Shown here one piece after another: positions 25,708 to 35,106 of a DNA stretch of 64,000 nt. The position numbers were made by a program, and so were the translations under genes. The stretch comes from Shimia sp965227725. GTDB lineage: Bacteria; Pseudomonadota; Alphaproteobacteria; Rhodobacterales; Rhodobacteraceae. The notes beneath the pieces are model-generated. The model was not told the origin of the DNA. It was given only the letters and a program-made list of their open reading frames with translations, and did no database searches. The stretch is from positions 1,426,001 to 1,490,000 of the forward strand of contig NZ_CBDDGH010000005.1 of assembly GCF_965227725.1 (NCBI RefSeq). The letters are read 5' to 3'. Numbering within the stretch: the first letter of the stretch is position 1; every line of letters starts with the position of its first letter.

Positions 25708-27951
25708 ATGGCGCAAGACACCCAGACGGAAAGCCGCAAACTGCTGGGGCGGCTCAGAGACGCTTTGGCCGAAGACAGTGCCGGTCAGGAACGCCTCGAC
25801 AAGATCACCAGCCTGATCGCCAGTTCGATGGGCACTGAGGTGTGCTCGATCTATCTGTTTCGCGATGATGAAACGCTTGAGCTCTGCGCCACCGAAGGCC
25901 TGAACCCCGAAGCGGTGCACCAGACCCGCATGCGCGTGGGCGAAGGGCTTGTGGGCCGCGTGGCCCGCGCCTCCTCCGTGGTCAACACCGACGACGCGCC
26001 CAACGCCAAGGGCTTCCGCTATATGCCGGAAACCGGCGAAGAGATTTTTTCAAGCTTCTGCGGTGTGCCGGTGCAACGACTGGGCGACAACCTTGGCGTT
26101 CTGGTGGTGCAATCCAAAGAAAAGCGCACCTTCTCGCTGGACGAAGTCTACGCGCTGGAAGTTGTCGCCATGGTGCTTGCGGAAATGACCGAGCTTGGCG
26201 CCTTCATCGGCGAAGGCGCGGCCATGAGTGCCCTGCACCAGCAATCAGAGATGTTTCGCGGCACTTCCGGTCAGGAGGGGGCGTCTGAGGGCCATGTCTG
26301 GCTGCATGAGCCCCGCGTGGTGGTCACCAACCCTGTGGCCGATGATCCCGAGGTCGAGCTGAAGCGCTTGAATGATGCGGTCGAAGAACTGCGCGTGGGC
26401 GTGGACAAGATGCTTGATACGGCGGCCCGCGGCGACAAAGAACAGCTCGACGTGCTCGAAGCCTACCGCATGTTTGCCAATTCCAAAGGCTGGATGCGCC
26501 GCATGGAGCAGGACATCTCCCGCGGTCTCTCTGCCGAGGCGGCTGTGGAGATGGAGCAATCCGCCGCACGGTCCCGCATGGAGCAGGTGACCGATGCCTA
26601 CCTGCGCGAACGCCTGCATGATCTCGATGATCTCTCAAACCGCCTGCTGCGCATCTTGACCGGTCAGGGCAGCGAAACCGGCGCGGAAATGCCTTCTGAC
26701 CCGATCCTGATCGCCCGCAACATCGGCCCCGGCGAACTGCTGGAATATGGCCGCAAGCTCAAGGGCATCGTGCTCGAGGAGGGCTCTGTTGGCAGCCACG
26801 CCGCCATTGTGGCCCGCGCTCTGGCGATCCCGCTGGTGATTCACGCCGACAAAATCACGACCGAAGCGCTCAATGGCGACCACATTATGGTCGACGGCGA
26901 TCAGGGCATTGTGCACCTGCGCCCCGACGACACCGTGGTCACCGCCTTCCGCGACAAGATCGCCATGGCGACCCAGGCCCAGGAACGCTACGCCTCGATC
27001 CGCGACAAGGATGCGGAAAGCCGGGACGGCCAATTGGTGCATCTGCACATGAACGCAGGCCTTATGGCCGATCTGCCCTCCCTGCCCACCTCCGGCGCGG
27101 AAGGGGTCGGCCTGTTCCGCACCGAGCTGCAATTCCTGATCCGCAACCAGATGCCCAAACGCACCGAACTGGCACAGCTTTATGGCCGCGTGATGGATGC
27201 AGCGGAGGGCAAGCGCGTGGTGTTCCGCACGCTGGACATCGGCTCTGACAAGGTGCTGCCCTATATGGCGCCCCAAGATGAGCCCAACCCGGCCCTTGGC
27301 TGGCGTGCCGTGCGTGTTGCGCTGGATAAGCCCGGCGTCATGCGCATGCAGCTTCAGGCGCTGTTGCGCGGTGCCAATGGCCGCCCGCTGACCATCATGT
27401 TCCCCTTCATCGCCCAATATGAGGAATACACCGCAGCCCGTGCTGAGGTGGACAAAGCGATGGAGCGCGAGCGCATCCTTGGCCACCCTCTGCCGGAAAC
27501 GCTGGAAGTGGGCGCGATGCTGGAAACTCCAAGCCTCGGCTTTGCCCCCAAGAAGTTCTATGAGGAGGTCGACTTCCTCTCCATCGGCGGCAACGATCTG
27601 AAGCAGTTCTTCTTCGCTGCAGACCGGGAAAACGAACGGGTCCGCCGCCGCTATGACACGCTGAATGTGAGCTTCCTGACCTTCCTTGAAGGCATTGTGA
27701 ACCGCTGCATCGACACCGGAACACCGCTCAGCTTCTGTGGCGAGGACGCAGGCCGCCCCATCGAGGCGGTGTGCCTTGCCGCCATGGGTCTGCGCCACCT
27801 CTCCATGCGCCCGGCCTCCATCGGTCCGGTCAAAAGCCTGCTGCGCCGCGTGGACCTCAGCGAGGTGCGCCGCGTGATCCATCAGGCGCGCGAACAGGGT
27901 GACCAATCCGTCCGCCCTGCCGTGATGGAGTACCTGCGGAACGGAAATTAA
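25708..27951 (+). CDS. ptsP: Phosphoenolpyruvate--protein phosphotransferase PtsP (enzyme I-Ntr)
   Basis: First enzyme of the nitrogen-related phosphotransferase relay, passing phosphate from PEP to NPr. The 747 residues have an N-terminal GAF domain (about 20-165, with VCSIYLFRDDETLEL and VGEGLVGRVA), then the enzyme I HPr-binding and phosphohistidine domains (active His364 in GSVGSHAAIVA) and the C-terminal PEP-binding barrel (GLFRTELQF, FRTLDIGSDK, SIGGNDLKQF, SFCGEDAGRP). The ATG used has AAGGA upstream; a 28-codon longer frame lacks support. It is preceded by lysC, an adjacency often seen in alphaproteobacteria. Confidence 0.95.
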   Translation: MAQDTQTESRKLLGRLRDALAEDSAGQERLDKITSLIASSMGTEVCSIYLFRDDETLELCATEGLNPEAVHQTRMRVGEGLVGRVARASSVVNTDDAPNAKGFRYMPETGEEIFSSFCGVPVQRLGDNLGVLVVQSKEKRTFSLDEVYALEVVAMVLAEMTELGAFIGEGAAMSALHQQSEMFRGTSGQEGASEGHVWLHEPRVVVTNPVADDPEVELKRLNDAVEELRVGVDKMLDTAARGDKEQLDVLEAYRMFANSKGWMRRMEQDISRGLSAEAAVEMEQSAARSRMEQVTDAYLRERLHDLDDLSNRLLRILTGQGSETGAEMPSDPILIARNIGPGELLEYGRKLKGIVLEEGSVGSHAAIVARALAIPLVIHADKITTEALNGDHIMVDGDQGIVHLRPDDTVVTAFRDKIAMATQAQERYASIRDKDAESRDGQLVHLHMNAGLMADLPSLPTSGAEGVGLFRTELQFLIRNQMPKRTELAQLYGRVMDAAEGKRVVFRTLDIGSDKVLPYMAPQDEPNPALGWRAVRVALDKPGVMRMQLQALLRGANGRPLTIMFPFIAQYEEYTAARAEVDKAMERERILGHPLPETLEVGAMLETPSLGFAPKKFYEEVDFLSIGGNDLKQFFFAADRENERVRRRYDTLNVSFLTFLEGIVNRCIDTGTPLSFCGEDAGRPIEAVCLAAMGLRHLSMRPASIGPVKSLLRRVDLSEVRRVIHQAREQGDQSVRPAVMEYLRNGN

Positions 27952-27978
27952 GGGCTAGGTTCGGAGCAAAGGCGCGCC

Positions 27979-28746
27979 TTACTCTGTCCCCAGCCGCTTC
28001 CGCATCCCAGCCACCAGCACGTCCGGTGCAACATCCGCCTCCACAGCCAGCTTGCGCAGGCCAAAATGCACATGGGCGATGTCTTGATAGTAGCTGGTGT
28101 AAGCGTAGTTCGTCGCCGCACCAGCAGCGGCGCCAATCACCGGCACCGCCTGCGCTGCCAGCTTCTGCCCCAGCACGGGCGCCAGACGGGGCACAATCAC
28201 CGATGTCACCCATTTTGCGCCGCCAACCGCCAGCCCGGCGCGCTGCTCCAACATCGCCAGATCCGCGCCGCGGTCTTCCTCAAACGGCCCATTGGCCGCC
28301 AGCACACGCACGCAATCAAAGCGCACGCTTTCCTTTGACGGATCAAACCCGTGCTGCACCGCCACGCCTTGGATCGCGCGCAGCAGCACCGTCACCGTGA
28401 TCGGCAACTCCGCCAATGATGAGGTCACACCGCCCGCGCCGCCCGCCGCGCCCAGCGCCGCAGTGATCGAGGCGTTGATCCAATCCGGCTGATCCTTGAT
28501 CACCCCACGGCTGCCATCGGCCCATTTCACCGCCTGCGTCAGCGCGAATTCCGTGGCGCCGCCAAGCCCGGTCTGAACCTCTTGCGGCAGCGATTTTAAC
28601 AAGCCGCCGACAGGGATGCCCAGCACACCCAGCACCTTCATCCCCAGCCCGCTTGCGCCCTGATACCGCTTGGCCAACGCATCCAGCTCGCGTTCCAGAT
28701 CAATCTCGCGCACCGGCGCGTCCGGCAAAATCTCTACTTTGGTCAT
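27979..28746 (-). CDS. EcsC family protein
   Basis: 255 residues resembling the EcsC family (named after a Bacillus protein of the ABC transporter ecs locus; biochemical role unknown). It has amphipathic and Gly/Ala-rich hydrophobic stretches (ITAALGAAGGAGGVTSSLAE, LAAQAVPVIGAAAGAATNYA) and the family-like ending with YTSYYQDIAHVHFGLRKL. No signal peptide. Convergent with ptsP, 27 bp away, and followed upstream on the same strand by an M20 amidohydrolase. Confidence 0.85.
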   Translation of the reverse strand: MTKVEILPDAPVREIDLERELDALAKRYQGASGLGMKVLGVLGIPVGGLLKSLPQEVQTGLGGATEFALTQAVKWADGSRGVIKDQPDWINASITAALGAAGGAGGVTSSLAELPITVTVLLRAIQGVAVQHGFDPSKESVRFDCVRVLAANGPFEEDRGADLAMLEQRAGLAVGGAKWVTSVIVPRLAPVLGQKLAAQAVPVIGAAAGAATNYAYTSYYQDIAHVHFGLRKLAVEADVAPDVLVAGMRKRLGTE

Positions 28747-28804
28747 AAAGACTAGGTAGGCATCCTACCCGGCGCTTCAACCTGAACAGAGCCGCCTCGC
28801 CGCT

Positions 28805-29962
28805 TCAAGCGTCCAGAAGCTGTGTGATCAGGTTGAGAAACAGATGCGTGCCGCGCGGGATCAGCGCATCGGGGAAATCAAAATCAGGATTGTGAAGCTG
28901 CGGCTGATCCACTCCGGAGCCCAGAAAAATCATCGCCGCGGTCGCGCCATCCAGTCCGAAGCAGCCAAAATCCTCAGAAAACCGCATCGGCTCCGGCAAC
29001 ATCTCCACCGCCAGCCCCGTCGCCTGCGCGGCCCGCTGTGTCAGCTGAACCGCCTCATCCGCGTTGACCGTCGCGGCAAAAACATCATGCCAGGTGATCT
29101 CCGCCTGAAGCCCGTGGCGCGCAGCCGCATTCGTCACAGCTGTTTCCGCCTCTGTGATCAGCCCCTGCATGGTGGCATCACTCACACAGCGCAGCGTGCA
29201 GCGGATCTCCCCATCCCCCGGCGCAATGCCAAAGGTCGGCTCCCCGAGGCTGCAATGGGTCAGCGTGCAAAGGCGAAAGGCTTCATCCAGCGCGTCCCCA
29301 CGGCTCAGCGCGGGCAATGCGGTCATCAGCTCCGCCATGGCGCCCGCGGGAGACACACCGTCCTCCGGCATGGCCGCATGAGAGCTTTTTCCCGCCAGCC
29401 TGATCTGCATCCCCCGTGAGGCGCAACAGGCCGTGCCCGCACAAAGCCCAACCGTGCCCAGCGCCAAGCCCGGCAGGTTGTGAATCGCAAAAGCATAATC
29501 CGGCTTCAGCGCGGGCCACTGCGGATTATCCACCACCGCAGGCGCGCCCCTGCCGGTTTCCTCAGCGGGTTGAAACAGCAAAATCACGCGGCCGCGCGCG
29601 GGACGGCGGGCCAGCGCAAGCGCGCAGCCCATCACCATCGTCATATGCCCGTCATGCCCGCACACATGACTTTTGCCATCAATCCGCGACCGGTAAGGCA
29701 GATCAGACACCTCATGGATCGGCAGGCCATCGAGCTCACAGCGGATCATCACCGTGGGGCCTGTCGCCTTGACCTCAAAGGCTGCGGCCACCCCATGCCC
29801 ACCAAGACCGGTCCAAATCTGATCAGCCCCCGCTTGGCGCAGCGCCTCCGCAATATGCGCGGCGGTCTGCGCCTCTTCACCGGAGATTTCAGGCGTCTCA
29901 TGCAGCGCGTGGCGCAGCGAGGTCAGCTCTGCAATCTGCTTGGTGGTCAGCTCATTTGACAT
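28805..29962 (-). CDS. M20 family amidohydrolase (hippurate hydrolase-like)
   Basis: 385-residue zinc peptidase-fold enzyme of the M20D group, which removes acyl groups from amino acids (hippurate or indoleacetyl-amino acids are examples). Metal and catalytic motifs are CGHDGHMTMV, FQPAEETGRGAPA and AIHNLPGL, with the dimerisation domain inserted after about residue 180 and the closing EDFGCF. The natural substrate cannot be read from the sequence. Confidence 0.88.
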   Translation of the reverse strand: MSNELTTKQIAELTSLRHALHETPEISGEEAQTAAHIAEALRQAGADQIWTGLGGHGVAAAFEVKATGPTVMIRCELDGLPIHEVSDLPYRSRIDGKSHVCGHDGHMTMVMGCALALARRPARGRVILLFQPAEETGRGAPAVVDNPQWPALKPDYAFAIHNLPGLALGTVGLCAGTACCASRGMQIRLAGKSSHAAMPEDGVSPAGAMAELMTALPALSRGDALDEAFRLCTLTHCSLGEPTFGIAPGDGEIRCTLRCVSDATMQGLITEAETAVTNAAARHGLQAEITWHDVFAATVNADEAVQLTQRAAQATGLAVEMLPEPMRFSEDFGCFGLDGATAAMIFLGSGVDQPQLHNPDFDFPDALIPRGTHLFLNLITQLLDA

Positions 29963-30006
29963 GGGTTTACCCCCTATTTTGGCCCCAACAGCGCGTTTCC
30001 TGAGCC

Positions 30007-30495
30007 TCAGCCAGCCACGCTTTCAACATCCCCCGCGATGTCCTCCCAAGCGCCGTCCACCAGCGCCCGCCCCAGCACCCGCTCCGGGTTGGTCGGCGGC
30101 GGCATCACAACATCTGCAAGTTTCTCAAAGCCAAAGCGGCGGTAGTATGGCGCATCGCCCACCAGCATCACCCGCTCCCAGCCCAAGGGGGCGGCGCGGC
30201 TCAGGCTGTCTTCGATCAGCAAACCGCCCAATCCTTCGCCCTGATGGGTCGGGTGCACAGCCACCGGCCCCAAGAGCAAGGCCTTCATATTGCCAATCTT
30301 TACAGGCCAGTACCGGATCGCCCCCGCCAGAATGCCATCCACATCCCGCGCCACCAGCGACAGCCCGGCCACAGGGTCCACCCCATCACGCAAACGGTAA
30401 GAACTCAGCGCCTCACGCCCCGGCGCAAAGCAGAGGTCATACAGCGCCTCTACCTCCCACCAATCCTCACCTGTCTCCACTGCCAGCGTGAACAC
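30007..30495 (-). CDS. GNAT family N-acetyltransferase (YhbS-like)
   Basis: 162 residues with the acetyl-CoA loop LLGPVAVHPTHQGEGLGG (Q/RxxGxG/A as HQGEGLGG) and the YhbS-type ending DAPYYRRFGFEKL. The substrate is unknown. Divergent from the flavin reductase gene, with 93 bp between their starts. Confidence 0.87.
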   Translation of the reverse strand: MFTLAVETGEDWWEVEALYDLCFAPGREALSSYRLRDGVDPVAGLSLVARDVDGILAGAIRYWPVKIGNMKALLLGPVAVHPTHQGEGLGGLLIEDSLSRAAPLGWERVMLVGDAPYYRRFGFEKLADVVMPPPTNPERVLGRALVDGAWEDIAGDVESVAG

Positions 30496-30588
30496 CGCCC
30501 GCTCCCTGCCCGATTGTGACGTCTTTTTACGGTTCCCTCGCCCCTAACATGGCGCTACGACTTCCTGCAAACCAATAAGGGAAACCTC

Positions 30589-31197
30589 ATGTTCTATCAG
30601 CCAAAGGACGGCCACGGCCTGCCGCACAACCCGTTCAAAGCGATCATCACCCCGCGCCCGATTGCATGGGTGTCGACGCAAGATGCCAACGGCGTGCGCA
30701 ACCTCGCGCCTTATTCGTTTTTCAACGGCCTCGCGGACAACCCGCCGCAGGTGATGTTTGCCTCCACCGGGGCGAAACCCGATCAGGCCGAGGGCAAAGA
30801 CAGCCTCTCCAACATCCGCGCCACCGAGGTGTTCTGTGTGAACATTGTTGCCTCTGACATGCGCGATGCGATGAACATCTCCACCGACGGCTTTGACAAA
30901 GACGTGGACGAGTTTGAGAAAGCCGGTCTTGAGGCCGCAGAGTGCGACACCATCGCCTGCCCCCGCCTCATCGGCGCACCGGCTTCGCTCGAGTGCCGCA
31001 TGACCCAGATCGTGCCGCTCTTGGGGGAAAACAACTTTATGGTGCTGGGCGAAGTCACCGGCGTGCATCTGCGCGACGACTGCCTTGTGGACGGCATCTT
31101 TGACGTGACCACCTTCCGCCCCCTCGCCCGCCTTGGCTACAAGGACTACTCGGTGGTCGACAACACATTCACGCTGGCCCGCCCCGGCCAAAGCTGA
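30589..31197 (+). CDS. Flavin reductase family protein
   Basis: 202-residue FMN-binding split-barrel protein of the DIM6/flavin reductase group. The N-terminus NPFKAIITPRPIAWVSTQD and NLAPYSFFNGLADNPP are the typical FMN-contacting stretches. It may reduce flavin for a partner monooxygenase, but no monooxygenase lies beside it. AAGGGA precedes the ATG. The O-acetyltransferase follows 21 bp later on the same strand. Confidence 0.87.
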   Translation: MFYQPKDGHGLPHNPFKAIITPRPIAWVSTQDANGVRNLAPYSFFNGLADNPPQVMFASTGAKPDQAEGKDSLSNIRATEVFCVNIVASDMRDAMNISTDGFDKDVDEFEKAGLEAAECDTIACPRLIGAPASLECRMTQIVPLLGENNFMVLGEVTGVHLRDDCLVDGIFDVTTFRPLARLGYKDYSVVDNTFTLARPGQS

Positions 31198-31218
31198 CCC
31201 CAACACACGGAGAGCCCC

Positions 31219-31851
31219 ATGCCCCTGCCCGATCCAACCCAGCCGCACCCGATCGTGCTCCCGGATGGATCACGCCACGCCGGCACGGTTTTGCTCTCCG
31301 CTGTGATAGAACAGCCCAACTTCATTGTCGGAGACTTCACCTATGCCTCCGACTTTGCGCCGCCTGAGGATTGGGCCACCCATCTGGCCCCTTACCTCTT
31401 TCCTTTCTCGCAGGAAAAGCTGCAGATCGGCAAATTCTGCCAGATCGCCCATGGGGTGCGCTTCATCACCTCCTCGGCCAATCACGCCATGGATGGGCTG
31501 AGCTGTTATCCTTTCCCGATTTTTGGTGAAACCGTGCCAGAAGGCTATCAGCCCGATAAGCGTGACACGATTGTGGGCCATGACGTCTGGCTCGGCTACG
31601 GCGCGATGGTGCTGCCCGGCGCGCAGATCGGGCATGGCGCGATCATTGGCGCAGGCGCGGTGGTGCGTGGCACAGTCCCGCCCTACGGGATCGTGACAGG
31701 CAATCCCGCCGCCGTTGTGCGCAAGCGTTTTGACGAGGCCACAATTGCCCGCCTGTTGGAGGTCGCTTGGTGGGATTGGCCACGGGACCGTATCGAGGCC
31801 GCCGTCCCCGCGATCATGGCGGGAGATGTTGAGGCGCTAGAACGTCTCTGA
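31219..31851 (+). CDS. CatB-related O-acetyltransferase
   Basis: 210 residues with left-handed beta-helix hexapeptide repeats (IGKFCQIAHGVRF, VWLGYGAMVLPGAQIGHGAI, IGAGAVVRG) and the family ending YGIVTGNPAAVVRKRF. Related enzymes acetylate chloramphenicol, streptogramins or sugars; the substrate here is unknown, and resistance should not be assumed. GGAG lies 7 nt before the ATG. Confidence 0.88.
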   Translation: MPLPDPTQPHPIVLPDGSRHAGTVLLSAVIEQPNFIVGDFTYASDFAPPEDWATHLAPYLFPFSQEKLQIGKFCQIAHGVRFITSSANHAMDGLSCYPFPIFGETVPEGYQPDKRDTIVGHDVWLGYGAMVLPGAQIGHGAIIGAGAVVRGTVPPYGIVTGNPAAVVRKRFDEATIARLLEVAWWDWPRDRIEAAVPAIMAGDVEALERL

Positions 31852-31860
31852 GGACATGCT

Positions 31861-31931
31861 CGGCACCGCCGAGCCGCGCCCGACCCTCCCCACGGGAGGG
31901 CGCTTTCAGCCCCCACCCAGGGTCAGGCGCG
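31861..31931. repeat. Dispersed palindromic repeat, family A, copy 2
   Basis: About 71 bp: CCGCGCCCGACCCTCCCCAC then GGGAGGGCGC and CCCCCACCCAGGGTCAGGCG. The outer arms differ from the other two copies (GCGCCCGAC/GTCAGGCGC) but still match each other, which argues that pairing is conserved. It lies between the convergent ends of the O-acetyltransferase and AEC transporter genes. Confidence 0.65.
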
Positions 31932-31945
31932 TCTCTGTTTGCGGG

Positions 31946-32860
31946 CTAAAACACCACCTCCACCAAGGTGATCCAAAGCGTCAGGCTCATCGCGCCCAGT
32001 AGCGTCGTCTGCGCCACCAATGTGGCCGCCAGCTCCCGATCCGCCCCAAAGCCCGCCGCCAGAACATGCGCCGCGCTTGCGGTCGGCAGAGCTGCCCAGA
32101 TCACCATCGCTGCGGCCACGCCACTCTCAAGCCCCAAGGCCAAAGCGACCGTCAGCGCGCTTGCAGGCATCACAACCAGCTTGGTGGCACATATCGCTCC
32201 GCTGAACCGGTCCAACCGCGCCAGCGCCCCCCAATTCATCGTCGCGCCCACTGAAATCAACGCAATCGGAATGGCCGCCGCCGCCAGCAACTCCAATGGT
32301 GCCAGCACCGGCCCCGGAATGCGCAATCCAGACAAGCCCACGATCACGCCACTCAGCGACGCCAGCAGAAACGGGTTCAGCGCCACCTTGCGCAGCGTTC
32401 CCCAGAGCCCAAGGCTGCCGCCCCGGCTCAGAACAATCACCGCCAGCGCATTGGCCATCGGCACGCCCATGCCCACCACCACGGCCATTTCGCCCACGCC
32501 CGCCGTGTCGGTGGTGGCCACCGCGATAAACGCCAGAGCCGTATTGGTCCGCCAGGAGGTCTGCCACCCAGCCGCAAAATCCCGAAAGGCCTCCGGCCCA
32601 AACGGGCGCACCAGATAGCCCACGCCCAGCGCCACCGCCAGCAGCCCCCAGACGATGGGCGCAATCGCCGCCACCTGCGCGAGCTCAAGCGGGCGCTGGC
32701 TGGCCGCCACAAACAAGAGCGCCGGAAAGAGGATTTCAAAGTTGAGCCTGTCCAGCCCCTGCCAGGCATTCACCGAGAGACGCCCGCGCACCACACCGCC
32801 CAAAACCACCAGAAGAAACGACGGCAACAGCCCGATCAGAATAGCAAAAAACGGCATCAT
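31946..32860 (-). CDS. AEC family transporter (auxin efflux carrier-like)
   Basis: 304-residue membrane protein with about ten helices in the two-repeat AEC arrangement. Features are the N-terminal FLLVVLGGVVRGRL, the polar-in-helix NFEILFPALLF, and the second repeat LVVMPASALTVALALGLE. Bacterial members export small organic acids such as malonate or malate, but the substrate is unknown. Two consecutive ATGs (32860, 32857) follow GGGAGG; an in-frame TTG just upstream is less likely. Confidence 0.88.
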   Translation of the reverse strand: MMPFFAILIGLLPSFLLVVLGGVVRGRLSVNAWQGLDRLNFEILFPALLFVAASQRPLELAQVAAIAPIVWGLLAVALGVGYLVRPFGPEAFRDFAAGWQTSWRTNTALAFIAVATTDTAGVGEMAVVVGMGVPMANALAVIVLSRGGSLGLWGTLRKVALNPFLLASLSGVIVGLSGLRIPGPVLAPLELLAAAAIPIALISVGATMNWGALARLDRFSGAICATKLVVMPASALTVALALGLESGVAAAMVIWAALPTASAAHVLAAGFGADRELAATLVAQTTLLGAMSLTLWITLVEVVF

Positions 32861-32982
32861 GCCTCCCAAGACCTACCCGAGCTGTGTAGCGGATTTTAGA
32901 GCGTTTTACTTACGGGAATTTGCACTAGCACAGGTATTAGAAAAATATTAATGACCAGAATATTCAACTATTAGGAGCAGAA

Positions 32983-33363
32983 ATGTCCAAGCCCGTCTTT
33001 CAAGATATCTTTTCCTTTTCCGGTCGCCGCAACCGCAAAAGCTACTTCCTTTTCGTTCTGACCATGGTGATCATCTCCATGGTTCTGAGTGCCGTTATTG
33101 CCGCTCTGGCCACGGCAACTGCAGGCCTTGGCCTCATCCTGCTGGTCCTGATCCTGCCGCTCTTCGTGGCAAGCTGGGCCGTTGGCAGCCAGCGCTGCCG
33201 TGACTTCGGCTGGACCGGCTGGGCCATCCTGATCACCATCATCCCGGGCATCGGCATTCTGTTTGCCCTCGCGCTTCTGTTTGTCCCTGGCACCCAGGGC
33301 GACAACCGCTACGGCCCGGACCCACTCGGCGGTTCTGCCGGTGGCGATCTTCAGGCCGCATAA
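32983..33363 (+). CDS. DUF805 domain membrane protein
   Basis: 126 residues with three hydrophobic segments (FLFVLTMVIISMVLSAVIA, LGLILLVLILPLFVAS, WAILITIIPGIGILFALALLF) and the family marks FSGRRNRKSYF, QRCRDFGWTGW and GDNRYGPDPL. Function unknown. AGGAGC lies 6 nt before the ATG. It ends at a strong bidirectional terminator shared with the convergent SulP gene. Confidence 0.9.
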   Translation: MSKPVFQDIFSFSGRRNRKSYFLFVLTMVIISMVLSAVIAALATATAGLGLILLVLILPLFVASWAVGSQRCRDFGWTGWAILITIIPGIGILFALALLFVPGTQGDNRYGPDPLGGSAGGDLQAA

Positions 33364-33380
33364 TCAAAGCCTCTCCAAAC

Positions 33381-33420
33381 AAAAAGGGCTGGCCCATTGG
33401 CCAGCCCTTCTTCTTTTCTT
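33381..33420. terminator. Bidirectional terminator between DUF805 and SulP genes
   Basis: Perfect 9-bp stem GGGCTGGCC/GGCCAGCCC with loop CATT, flanked by AAAAA on the left and TTCTTCTTTTCTT on the right, so it can stop transcription from both sides. Confidence 0.88.
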
Positions 33421-33432
33421 GCTCAGAAACGG

Positions 33433-35106
33433 TCAGTGCCCGCCGCTCAGCACGCCCGTGCGCACCGAGTAATCCACGGCGATCTCATATTCCGGGTCGT
33501 CATCGCTATCCACCATCAGGTGGCCTGCCTTGCTCAGCAGCTCATGACAATCCCGGCTCAGGTGACGCAGCACCAGCTGTTTGCCCGCCTCTTCATACTT
33601 TGCCGCCACGGCCTCGATCGCCTGCAATGCCGATTGGTCCACCACGCGGGAGCGGGCAAAGTCCACGATCACATGCGCCGGATCGTTCTCGATCTCAAAC
33701 AGCTCGGCAAAGCCATCCGCAGAACCAAAGAACAGCGGCCCTTCAATCTCATAGACCTTCGCACCGGGATCAGACTCGCTCTCGCGCGTGTGGGCATGGA
33801 TGCGGCGCGCGTTCTGCCAGCTGTAGGCCAGCGCGCTCACGATCACCCCAACAACCACCGCCACGGCGAGGTCTTCGAGCACGGTCACAACCGTCACCAG
33901 CACGATCACAAAAGCATCCATACGCGGCACACGGCGCATGATCTTGAAGCTGTTCCAGGCAAATGTGCCAATCACCACCATGAACATCACGCCCACCAGT
34001 GCGGCCAGCGGAATACGTTCAATCAGCGGGCTTGCCACCACGATGAAGGCCAGCAGGAACAGCGCCGCCGCGATGCCGGCAATCCGAGTGCGGCCACCGG
34101 ATTTCACGTTGATCATCGACTGACCAATCATCGCACAGCCGCCCATGCCGCCAAAGAAGCCGGTCACAACATTGGCTGTCCCCTGCGCGATACATTCCTG
34201 GCTCGCGCCACCGCGCTTGCCGGTCATTTCGCCCACCAGGTTCAGGGTCAGCAGACTCTCGATCAGGCCGATGGCTGCAAGGATCACCGCGTAAGGCAGG
34301 ATAATATAGAGCGTTTCGAGGTTAAACGGTGCCAGCATCGCAGGCGGGTAAATGCCTTCGCCCTCACCAAACGGGATGTGGAAGCTTGGCAGACCACCGG
34401 AGATAGAGGCCATATCGCCCACGGTTGGCACATCAATGCCAAGACCAATCACCAGGATCGCCGTGATGCCAATGCCCGCCAGTGGTGCCGGAACAATTTT
34501 GGTCAGTTTGGGTAAACCCCAGATGATCACCATGGTCAGCGCCACCAGCCCGAGCATCATGAACAGCTGCGGCCCGGCCAGCCACTCGCCGCCACCAGCC
34601 CCATGGCCGGTGTTCACGATGGTGTCCGGATCCTTGAACTGTGTCAGCTGCGCGAGGAAAATCACAATCGCCAGACCGTTCACAAAGCCCAGCATCACCG
34701 GATGCGGCACAAGCCGGATGAACTTGCCCCAATGCATCACCCCAGCAAAGACCTGCAAGATCCCCATCAGGATCACGGTCGCAAAGAGGTATTCCACGCC
34801 GTGTTCGGCCACCAAGGCGACCATCACCACGGCCAACGCGCCGGTCGCACCGGAGATCATGCCCGGTCGGCCACCGATCAGCGCGGTGATCAGGCCCACA
34901 AGAAAGGCTGCATAAAGGCCCACCAGCGGGTGCACCCCTGCCACAAAGGCAAAGGCCACCGCTTCAGGCACCAGCGCCAGCGCAACCGTCAGGCCCGAAA
35001 GCACCTCGGTCTTGATCCGGCTCGGGGTGAACCCCTCATCTTGCATGATGGAAAGGTTGGGAGGAGAAATATTCTTGGCCAGCATGGCCAACGCCGCGCG
35101 TCTCAT
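33433..35106 (-). CDS. SulP family inorganic anion transporter
   Basis: 557 residues: about ten to twelve transmembrane helices with the SulP landmarks LTVALALVPEAVAFAFVAGV and ISGATGALAVVMVALV near the N-terminus and FFGGMGGCAMIGQSMINVKS in mid-protein, then a cytoplasmic STAS domain from about residue 440 (VYEIEGPLFFGSADGF, DHSAL-like DQSALQAIEAV). Family members carry sulfate, bicarbonate or dicarboxylates; the substrate is not decided. Its ATG is separated from the IalB-like gene by a 334-bp divergent region. Confidence 0.9.
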   Translation of the reverse strand: MRRAALAMLAKNISPPNLSIMQDEGFTPSRIKTEVLSGLTVALALVPEAVAFAFVAGVHPLVGLYAAFLVGLITALIGGRPGMISGATGALAVVMVALVAEHGVEYLFATVILMGILQVFAGVMHWGKFIRLVPHPVMLGFVNGLAIVIFLAQLTQFKDPDTIVNTGHGAGGGEWLAGPQLFMMLGLVALTMVIIWGLPKLTKIVPAPLAGIGITAILVIGLGIDVPTVGDMASISGGLPSFHIPFGEGEGIYPPAMLAPFNLETLYIILPYAVILAAIGLIESLLTLNLVGEMTGKRGGASQECIAQGTANVVTGFFGGMGGCAMIGQSMINVKSGGRTRIAGIAAALFLLAFIVVASPLIERIPLAALVGVMFMVVIGTFAWNSFKIMRRVPRMDAFVIVLVTVVTVLEDLAVAVVVGVIVSALAYSWQNARRIHAHTRESESDPGAKVYEIEGPLFFGSADGFAELFEIENDPAHVIVDFARSRVVDQSALQAIEAVAAKYEEAGKQLVLRHLSRDCHELLSKAGHLMVDSDDDPEYEIAVDYSVRTGVLSGGH